A stretch of DNA of 64,000 nucleotides, from the NCBI GenBank assembly GCA_016861045.1, contig BOKP01000001.1:313529-377528 (forward strand), written 5' to 3'. How positions within the stretch are numbered: the first letter of the stretch is position 1; every line of letters begins with the position of its first letter. The translations under genes were made by a program, and so were the position numbers. The stretch comes from Actinomycetes bacterium. GTDB taxonomy: Bacteria; Actinomycetota; Thermoleophilia; Solirubrobacterales; 70-9. The notes under the pieces were generated by a model that worked only from the letters and a program-made list of their open reading frames with translations, did no database searches and was not told where the DNA came from. Shown piece after piece: positions 16,828-26,220 of the stretch.

Positions 16828-19104
16828 ATGCGACTGATCGTCACCGAGAAGAACAACAGCGCCAAGAAGATCGCCGAGATCCTCAGCGGCGGCGCGGCGA
16901 AGGCCGACGCCACCTACAAGGTCCCCTACTACTCCTGGGGCCGCGACGGGGACGCGGAGATGACGGTCGGCCTCAAGGGCCACGTCCTCAACCCCGCCTT
17001 CCCGGAGGGCTACTCGAACTGGCAGGAAACCGACCCGAAGTCGCTGATCGACGCCGAGCTGGTCAGCGAGCCGACCGACAAGAACGTCGTCAAGGCGGTC
17101 AAGAAGCTCGCCAAGGAGGCCGACAGCATCGTCATCGCGACCGACTTCGACCGCGAGGGGGAGCTGATCGGGCTCGAGGCCCTGCGCGAGATCCTCGCCG
17201 TCAACCCGGGGGTCGAGGGAACCGTGAAGCGGGCCCGCTACTCGGCCCTGACCAGGGACGAGATCGAGCGCGCCTTCGCCGAGCTCGACGAGCTCTCCCA
17301 CGACCTCGCCCACGCGGCCCAGGCGCGGGGCGAGATCGACCTGATCTGGGGGGCGACGCTGACCCGGGCCGTCTCGCTCGCGACGCGCCGCTTCGGCTCC
17401 AACTTCCTCTCGGTCGGCCGCGTCCAGAGCCCGACCCTGGGGCTGATCGTCGAGCGCGAGCTCGAGCGCCGCGCCCACGTGCCGAAGCCCTACTGGGAGG
17501 TCTTCGCCAAGTTCGCCCACCCCGACGGCTCCTTCGAGGCGCACCACAAGACCGACAAGTTCTGGGAGAAGCCGGAGGCCGAGGCGGCGCTGGCGGCGAC
17601 CGACTCGCCCGGCGTCGTCACCGGACTGTCGAAGCGGAGGAACACCCGCAAGCCACCGGCCCCCTACAACACCACGGCCTTCGCCACCGACGCCTCGAGC
17701 CGGCTCGGAATCCCGCCCTCACGCGCGATGCGGATCGCCGAGGACCTCTACATGGACGGGTTCATCTCCTACCCTCGTACCGACAACACCGTCTATCCGC
17801 CCTCGCTGCCGCTCCGCGAGCTCGTCGCCTCGCTCGCCCGGATCCCCGAGTTCTCCGCGGCGTCGAGCCTGCTCGACGGCGAGCTGAGACCGACGCGCGG
17901 CAAGAAGGAGACGACCGACCATCCGCCGATCCACCCGACCCAGGCCGTCTACCCGAACGCGCTCGACGGGGCCCATCGCCGCGTCTACGAGCTGATCGCG
18001 CGGCGCTTTCTGGCCACCTTCAGCCCGCCGATGGTGACCGAGTCGGCGCGGGCGGACATCGAGGCCGGCAGCGAGTCCTACTTCGTCCGCGGCTCGATCG
18101 TGGTCGATCCCGGCTACGCCGCGATCTACACCTATGCGCGCTCGGCCGACAGCGAGCTGCCGGCGCTCGAGGAGGGGCAGAAGCTCGAGCTCGACGGCGC
18201 ACCCTGGCTCGTCGACAAGGAGACCCAGCCGCCGGCCCGGATCAGCCAGGGCAAGCTGATCGAGATGATGGAGGAGCTCGGCCTCGGCACGAAGGCGACC
18301 CGGCCCGACATCATCCAGAAGCTCTACGACCGCGGCTACGTCTTCAACAACCCGCCGGAGCCGTCGGAAACCGGGATCGCCATGTACAGGGCGTTCAAGG
18401 AGCACGTGCTGCGGATGGCGACCCCGGAGATGACCGCCGAGCTGGAGCGCGACATGGACGAGATCGCGGCCGGCAAGACGTCGCGCGAGGAGGTCCTCCA
18501 GATCAGCCGCGAGATGCTCCACGGCACCTACGACGACCTCTTCGCCCGGCGCGAGGAGCTCGCGAAGGTGATCTGGGCGGGGATGGACGAGGACAAGTTC
18601 ATCGGCCCCTGCAAGGTCTGCGAGGAGGCCGGCCGCGCCCACGAGGACGGCTCCCCGAACCGGCTGCGGATCATCGAGATGCGCGGCGGCAAGCGGTTCG
18701 TCGGCTGCGAGGGCTACGACCGCGACGACCCCGACGACCCCGACTCCTGCACCTTCTCGCGGCCGCTGCCGGGGCGCGGCTACGAGCTCTGGCGACTCGA
18801 GGAGCGCTGCTCGATCTGCGGCGAGACGCCGCGGCTCAAGGTCAAGGGCTTCCGCGGGCGCCCCTGGAGCCTCTGCCTGAACGACGATTGCCCCTCGATG
18901 GTCGAGATGCGCGAGAAGCGGGCCGAGCGCGAGAAGGCCCGGGAGGAGGCCGCCAAGCGCAAGGCGGAGGCCGGCGCGAGCACCGCGTCCGGCGCGAACG
19001 GCAAGGGCCGCGGCCGCAAGAAGCCGCCGACGACGACGACGCGGACGAAGCGGGCGCGAGCGTCCTCCGCCTCGAAGCCGGCCTCGCGCACGCGCTCCGG
19101 CTGA
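16828..19104 (+). CDS. topA: Type IA DNA topoisomerase I (archaeal-like subgroup)
   Basis: A 758-aa enzyme that relaxes negative supercoils. The Toprim domain opens [22 protein letters not shown] and has [13 protein letters not shown]. The opening and the [18 protein letters not shown] block resemble archaeal topoisomerase I rather than the LVIVESPAKAKTI start of usual bacterial TopA. The active Tyr is about residue 315 in FISYPRTDN. Two Cys clusters near the end (CKVCEEAG...GCEGY; CSICGE...CLNDDCPS) look like zinc-binding modules, followed by a Lys/Arg-rich tail. The ATG at 16828 is preferred over one 24 codons earlier because homology begins there. No second topA is in the window. Confidence 0.93.
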   Translation: MRLIVTEKNNSAKKIAEILSGGAAKADATYKVPYYSWGRDGDAEMTVGLKGHVLNPAFPEGYSNWQETDPKSLIDAELVSEPTDKNVVKAVKKLAKEADSIVIATDFDREGELIGLEALREILAVNPGVEGTVKRARYSALTRDEIERAFAELDELSHDLAHAAQARGEIDLIWGATLTRAVSLATRRFGSNFLSVGRVQSPTLGLIVERELERRAHVPKPYWEVFAKFAHPDGSFEAHHKTDKFWEKPEAEAALAATDSPGVVTGLSKRRNTRKPPAPYNTTAFATDASSRLGIPPSRAMRIAEDLYMDGFISYPRTDNTVYPPSLPLRELVASLARIPEFSAASSLLDGELRPTRGKKETTDHPPIHPTQAVYPNALDGAHRRVYELIARRFLATFSPPMVTESARADIEAGSESYFVRGSIVVDPGYAAIYTYARSADSELPALEEGQKLELDGAPWLVDKETQPPARISQGKLIEMMEELGLGTKATRPDIIQKLYDRGYVFNNPPEPSETGIAMYRAFKEHVLRMATPEMTAELERDMDEIAAGKTSREEVLQISREMLHGTYDDLFARREELAKVIWAGMDEDKFIGPCKVCEEAGRAHEDGSPNRLRIIEMRGGKRFVGCEGYDRDDPDDPDSCTFSRPLPGRGYELWRLEERCSICGETPRLKVKGFRGRPWSLCLNDDCPSMVEMREKRAEREKAREEAAKRKAEAGASTASGANGKGRGRKKPPTTTTRTKRARASSASKPASRTRSG

Positions 19105-19289
19105 GATGACCAGCCCCATGAGCTCGCACGCGCGAATGCCGCACGGACACACATCGCCGGATCGCGCCCGTGCTCCTCGCCCGTGCCTTCCGGGCACGCG
19201 CCCGTCGCCCGGCCACGCCCGGCTCGGCGCCGTGCGCCCTCGCGCGCACGATCCCATGGAATCGGTCGGCTGAGCGTCCGCTCGCGGCA

Positions 19290-19907
19290 GTGTTCGTCAC
19301 CCTCGAAGGAGTCGACGGCGCCGGCAAGAGCACGCAGGCGCAGCTGCTCGCCGCGGCGCTCGGGCCCGAGACCCTGCTGCTGCGAGAGCCCGGCGGCACG
19401 CCGGCCGGCGAACGCCTCCGCGGGCTGCTCAAGGACGCCGACGTCGACCTGACCCCGCGGGCGGAGCTGATGCTGTTCTGCGCGGCCCGGGCGGAGCTCG
19501 TCGAGCGGGTGATCCGCCCGGCGCTCGCCGCGGGCCGCGACGTCGTCTGCGACCGCTTCGTCGATTCGACCGTCGCCTATCAGGGTGGCGCTCGCGGGAT
19601 CGACCGTGACCTGGTCCGGAGCCTGAACGCCGCGGCCGTCGGCGACTGCATGCCCGACCGCACGATCGTGCTCCGGCTCGACGGGGCGCTCGCCGCCGGC
19701 CGCGCCGCCGGCCGCTGCGGATCGCCGATCTCGGACCGGTTCGAATCGGAGGGTCCCGCTTTTCAGGATCGGATCGCGGCCGAGTTCGAGCGGATCGCGG
19801 CGGCCGAGCCGGGACGGGTCGTGGTGGTTGACGCGAGCGGCATCGTGGAGGAGGTGCACGCGCGCGTGCTGGCGGCGCTGGGGCCGAGGAGGACGGAGGA
19901 CAGGTGA
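19290..19907 (+). CDS. tmk: Thymidylate kinase
   Basis: A 205-aa kinase from the GTG at 19290: FVTLEGVDGAGKST at the P-loop (residues 2-15), LLREPGGTPAGERLR, the DRFVDSTVAYQG substrate motif, and a lid region with GRAAGRCGSPISDRFESEG. It phosphorylates dTMP to dTDP. Its stop overlaps the start of holB as GTGA, a common pairing. A longer reading from 19170 is possible but unconserved and lies in the 3' spacer of topA. Confidence 0.93.
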   Translation: MFVTLEGVDGAGKSTQAQLLAAALGPETLLLREPGGTPAGERLRGLLKDADVDLTPRAELMLFCAARAELVERVIRPALAAGRDVVCDRFVDSTVAYQGGARGIDRDLVRSLNAAAVGDCMPDRTIVLRLDGALAAGRAAGRCGSPISDRFESEGPAFQDRIAAEFERIAAAEPGRVVVVDASGIVEEVHARVLAALGPRRTEDR

Positions 19908-21088
19908 CAGGGGACGGCGAGCGGCGAGCGGCGAGCGGCGAGCAGCTTCCGGAGGCGATCGCGGACGCGACCAAAGAGCAGCCGGGCGCGCGGGCGGCGC
20001 TCGCGGCGGCGCTCCGCGCCGGCCCGGCTCACGCCTACGCGTTCGTCGGCCCGGCCGGCAGCGGCAAGCGTGCGGCCGCCCGGGCCTTCGCGGCCGAGCT
20101 CCTGGCGGCGGCCGCCGCCGGCCCGGCCGAGGCGCGGCGCCGGGCGCTTGCCGACCCCTCGCCCCATCCCGACCTCACCTGGCTGCGTCCGCCCGGCAAC
20201 CAGCACCTCGTCGAGGACGTGCGCAGCGGGCTGATCGGCGCCGTCGCCTACCGCCCGTTCGAGGGCGGGCGGCGCGTCTTCGTCGTCGAGGCGGCCGACG
20301 CGATGGCCGAGGAGAGCCAGAACGCCCTGCTGAAGACGCTCGAGGAGCCGCCGTCCTATGCCCACATCCTGCTGGTGACCGCCGAGCCGGCGGCGCTGCT
20401 GGAGACGGTTCGGAGCCGCTGCGCGACGGTCGCCTTCGCGCCGCTCCCGGCGGCGACGCTCGAGCGCCGGCTCGCCGCCGGGCTGCCTGACCGGCCCGCG
20501 GCCGAGCTGAGCGCCCTCGCCGCCCTCGCCGCCGGCGATCTCGACCGCGCCCTGATGCTCGGCTCGCCGGCCGGTGCGCGGCTCCGCGCCGGCGCGGAGG
20601 AGGGGTCGGGGGCCGCGGTCGCGGGCGAGCTCGCCGAGCGCCCCTGGGCCGACATCCTCGAGCTTGCGGCCGAGGCCGGCGAGGCCCGGGGCGCCGCCGT
20701 CCGCGCCGCCGCCGCCGAGCGCGCGGCCGGGCTCGGCGAGGGTCGCGAAGCCGCCCGGGCCCGCAGGGAGGGAGAAGAGGCGGCGAAGCGCGCCGAGCGC
20801 CGCGCCCGGACCGAGGCGATCGACCTCGCCCTGGCGCTGGTGGCGAGCTGGTTTCTCGACATCGCGGCGATCGGCGAGGGGGCGGGGGAGGCGATCCGCA
20901 ACGCCGATCGCCGCGATCAGCTCGGCGCCGCCGCGAGCCGGGCCGATCCGATCGCCGCCCGGGGGGCCGCGGAGCTGGCGATGGATGCCCGGCGGCGCCT
21001 CCGCGTCAACGTCAACGAGGGCCTCGCCCTCGACGCGCTCTTCCACCGCGCCGCCGCCCTCCTTGGCGCGTCCAAGCGGGTGGTCTAG
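19904..21088 (+). CDS. holB: DNA polymerase III delta-prime subunit
   Basis: A 394-aa clamp-loader subunit. HAYAFVGPAGSGKRAAARAFA carries a P-loop-like motif, HPDLTWL and VFVVEAADAMAEESQNALLKTLEEPPSYAHILLVT give the AAA+ core (no classical Walker B Asp-Glu, as expected for delta-prime), and TVRSRC is the arginine/SRC motif. The C-terminal half is helical and very Ala/Arg/Glu-rich. The GTG start overlaps the tmk stop. The first codons are built from four GAGC(G/A)GC heptamers (19919-19946), giving an unconserved N-terminus. Confidence 0.9.
   Translation: MTGDGERRAASGEQLPEAIADATKEQPGARAALAAALRAGPAHAYAFVGPAGSGKRAAARAFAAELLAAAAAGPAEARRRALADPSPHPDLTWLRPPGNQHLVEDVRSGLIGAVAYRPFEGGRRVFVVEAADAMAEESQNALLKTLEEPPSYAHILLVTAEPAALLETVRSRCATVAFAPLPAATLERRLAAGLPDRPAAELSALAALAAGDLDRALMLGSPAGARLRAGAEEGSGAAVAGELAERPWADILELAAEAGEARGAAVRAAAAERAAGLGEGREAARARREGEEAAKRAERRARTEAIDLALALVASWFLDIAAIGEGAGEAIRNADRRDQLGAAASRADPIAARGAAELAMDARRRLRVNVNEGLALDALFHRAAALLGASKRVV
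19919..19946. repeat. Four tandem GAGC(G/A)GC heptamers at the 5' end of holB
   Basis: Units start at 19919, 19926, 19933 and 19940; three are GAGCGGC and the last GAGCAGC. The same heptamer is tandemly repeated at 62412 and 62832 in the ribosomal region. Confidence 0.85.
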
Positions 21089-21100
21089 AAAGGGAGCGAC

Positions 21101-22939
21101 ATGGACGCCCCAGCGCCTCCTCCCTCGACCCAGGTCCCGCCGCCCGAGCTGCCGGTCACCGCCGACCGCCCCGCGATCCAGCCGATCCGGCGTCGACGCC
21201 CGTTCGGTGTCCGCCTCTGGCTCGGGCTGATGTTCTCGGCGATCGGGATCCTCACCGGAGCCACCGTCTACATCGTCGTCGCCGGGTCGAGCGAGGGGGC
21301 GGCGGAGAGCCGCTCGGCCGACCTCGCCGTCGGCCGGACGCTGCGGCTGCGGGAGAAGATCGAGCCGGAGCTGCCCGAGGGGCGGATGACGAAGGCCAAC
21401 GCCCCCGTCGACGTGCTTCGCGAGGACCAGTCTCCCGAGGACTTCCGCAGCTGGCTCTACAACAACCCTCCGTCCGGCCCCTCCCGGCTCGTCAGCCCGC
21501 CGACCGTCGCCGGGCTCGACATCGCCACGATCCGCGGCCGCGCCGAGGCGGTCGCGACCGCGCTCGACGGCGATCTCTACGTCAACACCGACCTGCCCGA
21601 GGACCGGACGATGGTCTCGGTCCTGCTCGTCGGCCCAGGCGGCGTCAGCGGGGTGCTGCTGTCGATCTCCGAGCGCCCCGAGGAGGTGCAGTCGGCCCTT
21701 CAAGCCCTCGCCGGCCAGCGCCTGACCGCGCTGGTCGTCGCTGTGCTTGTCGCCGGGTTGATCGGCTTTCTCGCCGCGAGCCTGATCACCTCGCGGGTGA
21801 AGCGGCTCGCGACCGCGGCCGGCGAGCTCGCGGAGGGAAACCTCGACACCCCGGTCCATCCGAGCGGCCGCGACGAGATCGGGGACCTCGGGCGCACCCT
21901 CGACTCGATGCGGATCGCGCTCGCCGAGACATTCGACGCGCTCTCCTCCGAGCGCGACCGGCTCTCGGCGATCTTCACCTCGCTCGGCGAGGCGGTGATC
22001 GTCGTCGACCCCGACGGCGACGTTCGCTTCGCCAATCCGGCGGCCGCCGATCTGATCGGCGAGGACGGCTCCGTGGTCGACGCCCTCCGGCCGTGGATCC
22101 GGCGCGCCACCCACCGCGGCAGCGCCGAGAGCGACCACGTCCAGATCGGGGAGCGGGTGTTCGCGATCGGGGCCCGCTACCTGCCGGCCGAGCGGTCGGC
22201 GCTGCTGGTCGTCCGCGACCGCACCGACGAGCTCCGCCGCGACCAGGCCGAGCGCGAGTTCGTCTCGAATGCCGCGCACGAGCTGCGCAACCCGATCGCC
22301 GGCATGTCGGGGGCGATCGAGGTGCTGCGGTCGGGCGCCAAGGACGATCCGGAGGCGCGTGAGCACTTCCTCGACCGGCTCGCGTCCGACGTCGATCGGG
22401 TCAGCCGGCTGACCAAGGCGCTGCTGACGCTGGCGCGGATGGAGGCGGTGGGCGAGGGCGAGGCCGACGTGGTCAGCGTCGACATCTCCGTATCCGAGGC
22501 GGTCGCCGCGGTCGAGCACCCGGAGGGCGTCGAGCTGCGGACCGACGTCGACGCCGACCTCGTGGCCAAGGCCGATCCGGTCCTGCTGCGCCAGATCCTG
22601 ATCGGGCTGCTGACCAACGCCTTCAAGCACACTCCCGCCCCCGGCGCGGTTACGCTTCGCGCCCACCTGGAGAGCGAGGAGGGCGAGGGCAGAGTCGTCA
22701 TCGAGGTCGAGGACACCGGTACCGGCATCCGGGCCGACGAGCGGGATCGCGTCTTCGACCGCTTCTATCGCGGCAGCGGCTCGCTCGAGCGCGAGGGCTT
22801 CGGGCTCGGGCTCGCGATCGCAAAGCGGATGGTCGACGTGATGGGGGGCGAGATCAGCGTCGACTCGGAGGAGGGCCGGGGCAGTACCTTCCGGGTCGAG
22901 TTGCGCGCCGCGGAGCCGACCTCGACGCCGATAGCGTGA
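21101..22939 (+). CDS. Membrane sensor histidine kinase
   Basis: A 612-aa kinase. A Pro-rich cytoplasmic start is followed by span 1 (~37-61), an extracytoplasmic domain (~62-205), span 2 (~206-228), a HAMP linker (SRVKRLATAAGELAEGNLDTPVHPSGRDEIGDL), and a PAS-like domain (RLSAIFTSLGEAVIVVDPDGDVRFANPAAADLIG). HisKA comes next with H393 in NAAHELRNP, then an ATPase domain with NAFKHT, DTGTGI and GFGLGLAIAK. The order matches PhoR-type kinases. The response regulator gene follows 59 bp later. The signal is unknown; a phosphate role would need a linked pst/phoU locus, which is not seen. Confidence 0.93.
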   Translation: MDAPAPPPSTQVPPPELPVTADRPAIQPIRRRRPFGVRLWLGLMFSAIGILTGATVYIVVAGSSEGAAESRSADLAVGRTLRLREKIEPELPEGRMTKANAPVDVLREDQSPEDFRSWLYNNPPSGPSRLVSPPTVAGLDIATIRGRAEAVATALDGDLYVNTDLPEDRTMVSVLLVGPGGVSGVLLSISERPEEVQSALQALAGQRLTALVVAVLVAGLIGFLAASLITSRVKRLATAAGELAEGNLDTPVHPSGRDEIGDLGRTLDSMRIALAETFDALSSERDRLSAIFTSLGEAVIVVDPDGDVRFANPAAADLIGEDGSVVDALRPWIRRATHRGSAESDHVQIGERVFAIGARYLPAERSALLVVRDRTDELRRDQAEREFVSNAAHELRNPIAGMSGAIEVLRSGAKDDPEAREHFLDRLASDVDRVSRLTKALLTLARMEAVGEGEADVVSVDISVSEAVAAVEHPEGVELRTDVDADLVAKADPVLLRQILIGLLTNAFKHTPAPGAVTLRAHLESEEGEGRVVIEVEDTGTGIRADERDRVFDRFYRGSGSLEREGFGLGLAIAKRMVDVMGGEISVDSEEGRGSTFRVELRAAEPTSTPIA

Positions 22940-22998
22940 CCGTCGTGACCCGACCCCGAACCCCACGAGCAACGGAGTGAACTGATGAAGAGGACGAC

Positions 22999-23709
22999 GT
23001 GAGCAGCGGCCGGATCCTCGTCGCCGACGACGAGCCCTCGGTCCGCGAGTCGGTCGGCTACGCGCTCGAGCAGGAGGGATTCGACGTCACGATCGCGATC
23101 GACGGCGACGACGCCGACGAGAAGATCGGCGAGGGCGACGTCCCCTTCGACCTGCTCGTCCTCGACATCATGATGCCGGGCCGCAGCGGTCTCGACCTCT
23201 GCCGCGACGTCCGCGGCCGCAGCGCCGTCCCGATCATCCTCCTCACCGCCAAGGACGCGGAGGTCGACAAGGTCGTCGGTCTCGAGGTCGGCGCCGACGA
23301 CTACGTGACGAAGCCGTTCAGCGTCCGCGAGCTGCTCGGCCGCGTCCGTGCCCAGCTTCGTCGCCGCGAGCTCGACCGGGCGGTCACGGCCGAGGGCGGC
23401 TCGAGCACGATCGAGGCCGGCGAGGTCTCGATCGACCTCGCCCGCCACCTGGTGACCGTGCGCGGCGAGCCGGTGAACCTGACCCGCTCCGAGTTTCAGG
23501 TGCTGCGACTGCTCGCCGACCGGCCCGGCCAGGTCTTCAGCCGGCTCGAGATCATGGAGGAGCTCTGGCAGTCGGAGTTCTCGGGCGATGTCCGCGCCTG
23601 CGACGTCCACATCTCCAACCTGCGGCAGAAGATCGAGCGCGACCCCCAGGACCCGGAGCTGGTCGTCACCGTGCGCGGAATCGGCTACAAGCTCGTCGAA
23701 CCCGAGTAG
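22999..23709 (+). CDS. OmpR/PhoB-family response regulator
   Basis: A 236-aa regulator from the GTG at 22999. The receiver has acidic D10/D11, phospho-acceptor D56 in VLDIMMPG, the T in LLTAKD, and K in VTKPF. The C-terminal winged helix has LTRSEFQVLRLLADRPGQVFSRLEIMEELW and VDVHISNLRQKIE-like residues. It pairs with the kinase upstream. A five-codon frame (ATG 22985, stop 23000-23002) overlaps the GTG as GTGA and may tune translation. Confidence 0.93.
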   Translation: MSSGRILVADDEPSVRESVGYALEQEGFDVTIAIDGDDADEKIGEGDVPFDLLVLDIMMPGRSGLDLCRDVRGRSAVPIILLTAKDAEVDKVVGLEVGADDYVTKPFSVRELLGRVRAQLRRRELDRAVTAEGGSSTIEAGEVSIDLARHLVTVRGEPVNLTRSEFQVLRLLADRPGQVFSRLEIMEELWQSEFSGDVRACDVHISNLRQKIERDPQDPELVVTVRGIGYKLVEPE

Positions 23710-23819
23710 ATGCCGGCGGGGGGCCGGGAGGCCGCCGCTCGGCCCGATCGCCCTGCCGGTGGCTCCCGGGCCGCCGCGCGAGACTTACGCATCGGTGTCC
23801 TCCCGGTCGCGCCGGGGCC

Positions 23820-24728
23820 ATGATCGGGCGCTACGCGCCGTCCCCGACCGGCGAGCTCCACCTCGGCAACCTGCGGACGGCGCTGCTCGCCTGGCTGTTC
23901 GCCCGCTCCGCCGGCTCCCGGTTCCTGCTGCGGATCGAGGACCTCGACCCCGACCGCTCGCGCTCCCGGCACATCGCGACCCAGCTCGGCGACCTGCACG
24001 CGATCGGGATCGACTGGGACGGCGATCCGGTCCGCCAGACCGAGCGTGCCGGGGCCCACCGCGCGGCGCTCGACCGGCTCCGCGAGGAGGGCCTCCTCTA
24101 CCGCTGCTTCTGCTCGCGGCGCGAGGTCCGCGAGGCGGCCTCCGCCCGGCACGGGGAGCTGCCCGAGGGGCACTATCCAGGGACCTGCCTGGCGCTCGAC
24201 CCCGCCGAGTCCGACCGCCGCGCGGCCGCCGGCGAGGAGTTCGCGCTGCGCCTGCGGGCCGTCTGCGCCGAGGTCGCCTTCGACGACCGCCTCCACGGCG
24301 AGCGCTCAGCGATCGCCGACGACGTCGTCCTCCGCCGCCGCGACGGCGTCGTCGCCTACAACCTCGCCGTCGTCGTCGACGATCACGACCAGGGGGTCGA
24401 GGAGGTCGTCCGCGGCGACGACCTGCTGCCGGCGACGGCCGCGCAGGCGCTGCTCTGCGACCTGCTCGGGATCCCGCGACCGTCGTGGGCCCACGTCCCG
24501 CTCGTCCTCGGCCCCGACGGCGCGCGCCTGGCCAAGCGCCACGGCGCGATCACCCTTGCCGACCTCGCCGCCGAGGGCCTGACCCCCGCCCACGCGCTCG
24601 CCTGGATGGCCCGCACGCTCGAGCTCGCCGCTCCCGCCGAGCAGGTCACGCTCGCCGACCTCCTCGCCCGGTTCGACCCCGATCGGCTGCCGCGCGAGCC
24701 GACCAGGTTCGCCGGCGTGGTCTCCTAG
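23820..24728 (+). CDS. gluQ: Glutamyl-Q tRNA(Asp) synthetase
   Basis: A 302-aa truncated GluRS-like enzyme lacking the anticodon-binding domain. It has the class I signature RYAPSPTGELHLGNLRTAL, the zinc-site Cys of YRCFCSRRE and YPGTC, and a KMSKS-like RLAKRHGA. GluQ enzymes charge glutamate onto queuosine at the wobble base of tRNA(Asp). The length and early stop exclude a full glutamyl-tRNA synthetase. No queuosine genes are nearby. The start ATG at 23820 lies 110 bp after the response regulator. Confidence 0.9.
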   Translation: MIGRYAPSPTGELHLGNLRTALLAWLFARSAGSRFLLRIEDLDPDRSRSRHIATQLGDLHAIGIDWDGDPVRQTERAGAHRAALDRLREEGLLYRCFCSRREVREAASARHGELPEGHYPGTCLALDPAESDRRAAAGEEFALRLRAVCAEVAFDDRLHGERSAIADDVVLRRRDGVVAYNLAVVVDDHDQGVEEVVRGDDLLPATAAQALLCDLLGIPRPSWAHVPLVLGPDGARLAKRHGAITLADLAAEGLTPAHALAWMARTLELAAPAEQVTLADLLARFDPDRLPREPTRFAGVVS

Positions 24729-24857
24729 CGCCCGCCGCCCGCCGCCCGGCGCCGAGCGGGACGAATCCGGCCGGACAGCACGATCTCAGCCCGCTCGGCC
24801 CCGGGGGCTCGACCGGTCTGCCGCTCGGCCCCGGCTCGGCCCTAGAATCGGGGCAGC

Positions 24858-24930
24858 GCCGACGTAGCTCAGCTGGTAGAGCACTTCACTCGTAATGAAG
24901 GGGTCCCCGGTTCGAATCCGGGCGTCGGCT
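24858..24930 (+). tRNA. tRNA-Thr (anticodon CGT)
   Basis: A 73-nt cloverleaf with a 7-bp acceptor stem GCCGACG/CGTCGGC. The anticodon arm is CTTCA-ctCGTaa-TGAAG. The T-arm is CCCGG-TTCGAAT-CCGGG. It decodes ACG. No CCA is encoded. A -10-like TAGAAT at 24843-24848 lies ~9 bp upstream. Confidence 0.95.
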
Positions 24931-24944
24931 TCCCACGCAAGCCA

Positions 24945-24970
24945 CCCCGGCGGCCGCCGTGTCGCCGGGG
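24945..24970 (+). terminator. GC-rich hairpin after tRNA-Thr
   Basis: CCCCGGCG and CGCCGGGG form a perfect 8-bp stem with a 10-nt loop, 15 bp after the tRNA; no T-run follows. The rest of the gap to 25194 shows no recognised element. Confidence 0.5.
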
Positions 24971-25194
24971 CAATCCAGAGCGCCGGGTGTCAAGGGCCAT
25001 CGGTTTCTCCCACGGGCGGCCGTCGAGCCTCCCCAGCGGCGGGCGAAGAAGGAGCGCGGAGGGCGGCGGCTCCGCAGCGACCGCTCCGCCCCGGGGAGCC
25101 CGCGACTACTCACTCCGGGGATGGGCCAACGACCGGCTGGCGTCCCGAAGTCCCCGGTGAACGGGGGGCTGGCGGCGTCGGCGCCGGCGGCACG

Positions 25195-25644
25195 TCAGGC
25201 CTCCTCGTGCCGCGGGAGGATCAGGGTGAGCCAATCCGTCACCAGCCCGGGACGTTCGGCGCTCTCGACACGCAACTCGCAGTGCGTGGTGACGAGGAAG
25301 CCGTCTCCGCGCGGGGAGACGTCGGTGACGTCGAAGCCGGCGATGATCCGGTCCCCGACGAACATCGGGCTGGGAAAGCGGGTGCGCTCCAGGCCGTAGT
25401 TGAAGCCGTACGCCTCTTCGGGATCGACGCGGAACGCCGACCGTTGCAGCGCATCGATCAGAGACAGCGAACAGAAGCCCTCGATGATCGCGGCAGGGAG
25501 CTCCGGAGGGTCCAATTCAGGGTAGGCCCGGTCGAGCCAGGTCGCCCGTTCGAACTCCTCCTGCTCAGCGGCCGTAACCGGGAGGCGGCTCGCCCAGCCC
25601 CTTGACGCGAGGCCGGATCGCGCTATTATCTGCTGCCTTGGCAC
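25195..25644 (-). CDS. MaoC-like hot-dog domain protein, active-site His not seen, 5' end doubtful
   Basis: A 149-aa protein whose core AAIIEGFCSLSLIDAL..AFRVDPEEAYGFNYGLERTRFPSPMFVGDRI and ..ERPGLVTDWLTLIL follows the MaoC/enoyl-CoA hydratase 2-like pattern. In active enzymes the equivalent of IIEGF is usually I-A-H-G-F; Glu here replaces the catalytic His. The only start is a GTG at 25644, and the first ~15 codons coincide with the strong plus-strand promoter of hsp20. The gene may be a 5'-truncated remnant or a non-catalytic hot-dog protein. Function unknown. Confidence 0.55.
   Translation of the reverse strand: MPRQQIIARSGLASRGWASRLPVTAAEQEEFERATWLDRAYPELDPPELPAAIIEGFCSLSLIDALQRSAFRVDPEEAYGFNYGLERTRFPSPMFVGDRIIAGFDVTDVSPRGDGFLVTTHCELRVESAERPGLVTDWLTLILPRHEEA
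25602..25629 (+). promoter_or_regulatory. Sigma-A-type promoter of hsp20
   Basis: TTGACG (25602-25607), 16-bp spacer, TATTAT (25624-25629). Transcription would start near 25636, giving a ~47-nt leader with GAGGAGG before the hsp20 ATG. No CIRCE or HAIR repeat was found. Confidence 0.7.
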
Positions 25645-25682
25645 TTAGATTTTCTTCCTAGCAGCCTGAGGAGGTTTGTGAG

Positions 25683-26165
25683 ATGACGCTGATCAGATGG
25701 GAACCGGCGGGCGAGGTCGAATCGCTCCAGTCGGACTTCAACCGGCTCTTCGAGGGGTTCCTCGGCCGTCCGGTCGCGGGATCGAGGCGTTGGGCGCCGG
25801 CGATGGACCTGACCGAGGCCGACGACTCGCTAGTGCTCCGGGCCGACCTGCCCGGGCTCGATCGCGAGGACGTGTCGATCGAGGTCAAGGACAACGTGCT
25901 CACCGTCTCCGGTGAGCGTCGCGACGAGCACGAGGACGAGCGCAAGGGCTACCACCGGATCGAGCGCTCATACGGCTCGTTCGCGCGGTCGCTGACCCTG
26001 CCCCGGGGCGTCGACCCGGCGAGCGTGAGCGCCAGCTTCGACAAGGGCGTGCTCGAGGTGCGCATCCCGAAGCCGGCCGATCCCAAGCCGCACCGGGTCG
26101 AGATCGATGCCGGCGTGATCGAGGGCGAGGGCGCCGAGAATGGCGACGGGGGCAGGAGCTCCTAG
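25683..26165 (+). CDS. Small heat shock protein, Hsp20/alpha-crystallin family
   Basis: A 160-aa chaperone. A short N-terminal arm (LQSDFNRLFEGFLG) precedes the alpha-crystallin domain from about residue 38 to 140: MDLTEADDSLVLRADLPGLDREDVSIEVKDNVLTVSGERR, RSYGSFARSLTLPRGVD, and the closing ASFDKGVLEVRIPKP with the dimer-patch motif. An acidic tail follows. These proteins hold unfolded proteins without ATP. The GAGGAGG RBS and strong promoter suggest high expression under sigma-A control. Confidence 0.93.
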   Translation: MTLIRWEPAGEVESLQSDFNRLFEGFLGRPVAGSRRWAPAMDLTEADDSLVLRADLPGLDREDVSIEVKDNVLTVSGERRDEHEDERKGYHRIERSYGSFARSLTLPRGVDPASVSASFDKGVLEVRIPKPADPKPHRVEIDAGVIEGEGAENGDGGRSS

Positions 26166-26186
26166 CGAGCCGTGTGTCCGGATCGC

Positions 26187-26220
26187 CGGGGCCGCCGCGA
26201 CGCCCGCCGCGGCGGCCCCG
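26187..26220. terminator. Bidirectional GC hairpin between hsp20 and the dehydrogenase gene
   Basis: A 13-bp perfect stem built on GGGGCCGCCGCG/CGCGGCGGCCCC with an 8-nt loop (26200-26207), located between convergent genes. There is no T-run, as is usual in high-GC actinobacteria. Confidence 0.6.

Noticed and set aside
22985-23002. Regulatory leader peptide MKRTT before the response regulator
   Set aside because: Five codons overlapping a GTG start are expected by chance and nothing else supports control, so it is only mentioned in the gene entry.
23820-24728. Full glutamyl-tRNA synthetase (gltX)
   Set aside because: The protein ends at 302 aa without an anticodon-binding domain and has the GluQ-type Cys motif.
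25630-25682. CIRCE or HAIR heat-shock operator before hsp20
   Set aside because: TTGGCACTT resembles half a CIRCE element, but the second arm is missing and no CTTGAGT/ACTCAAG pair is present.
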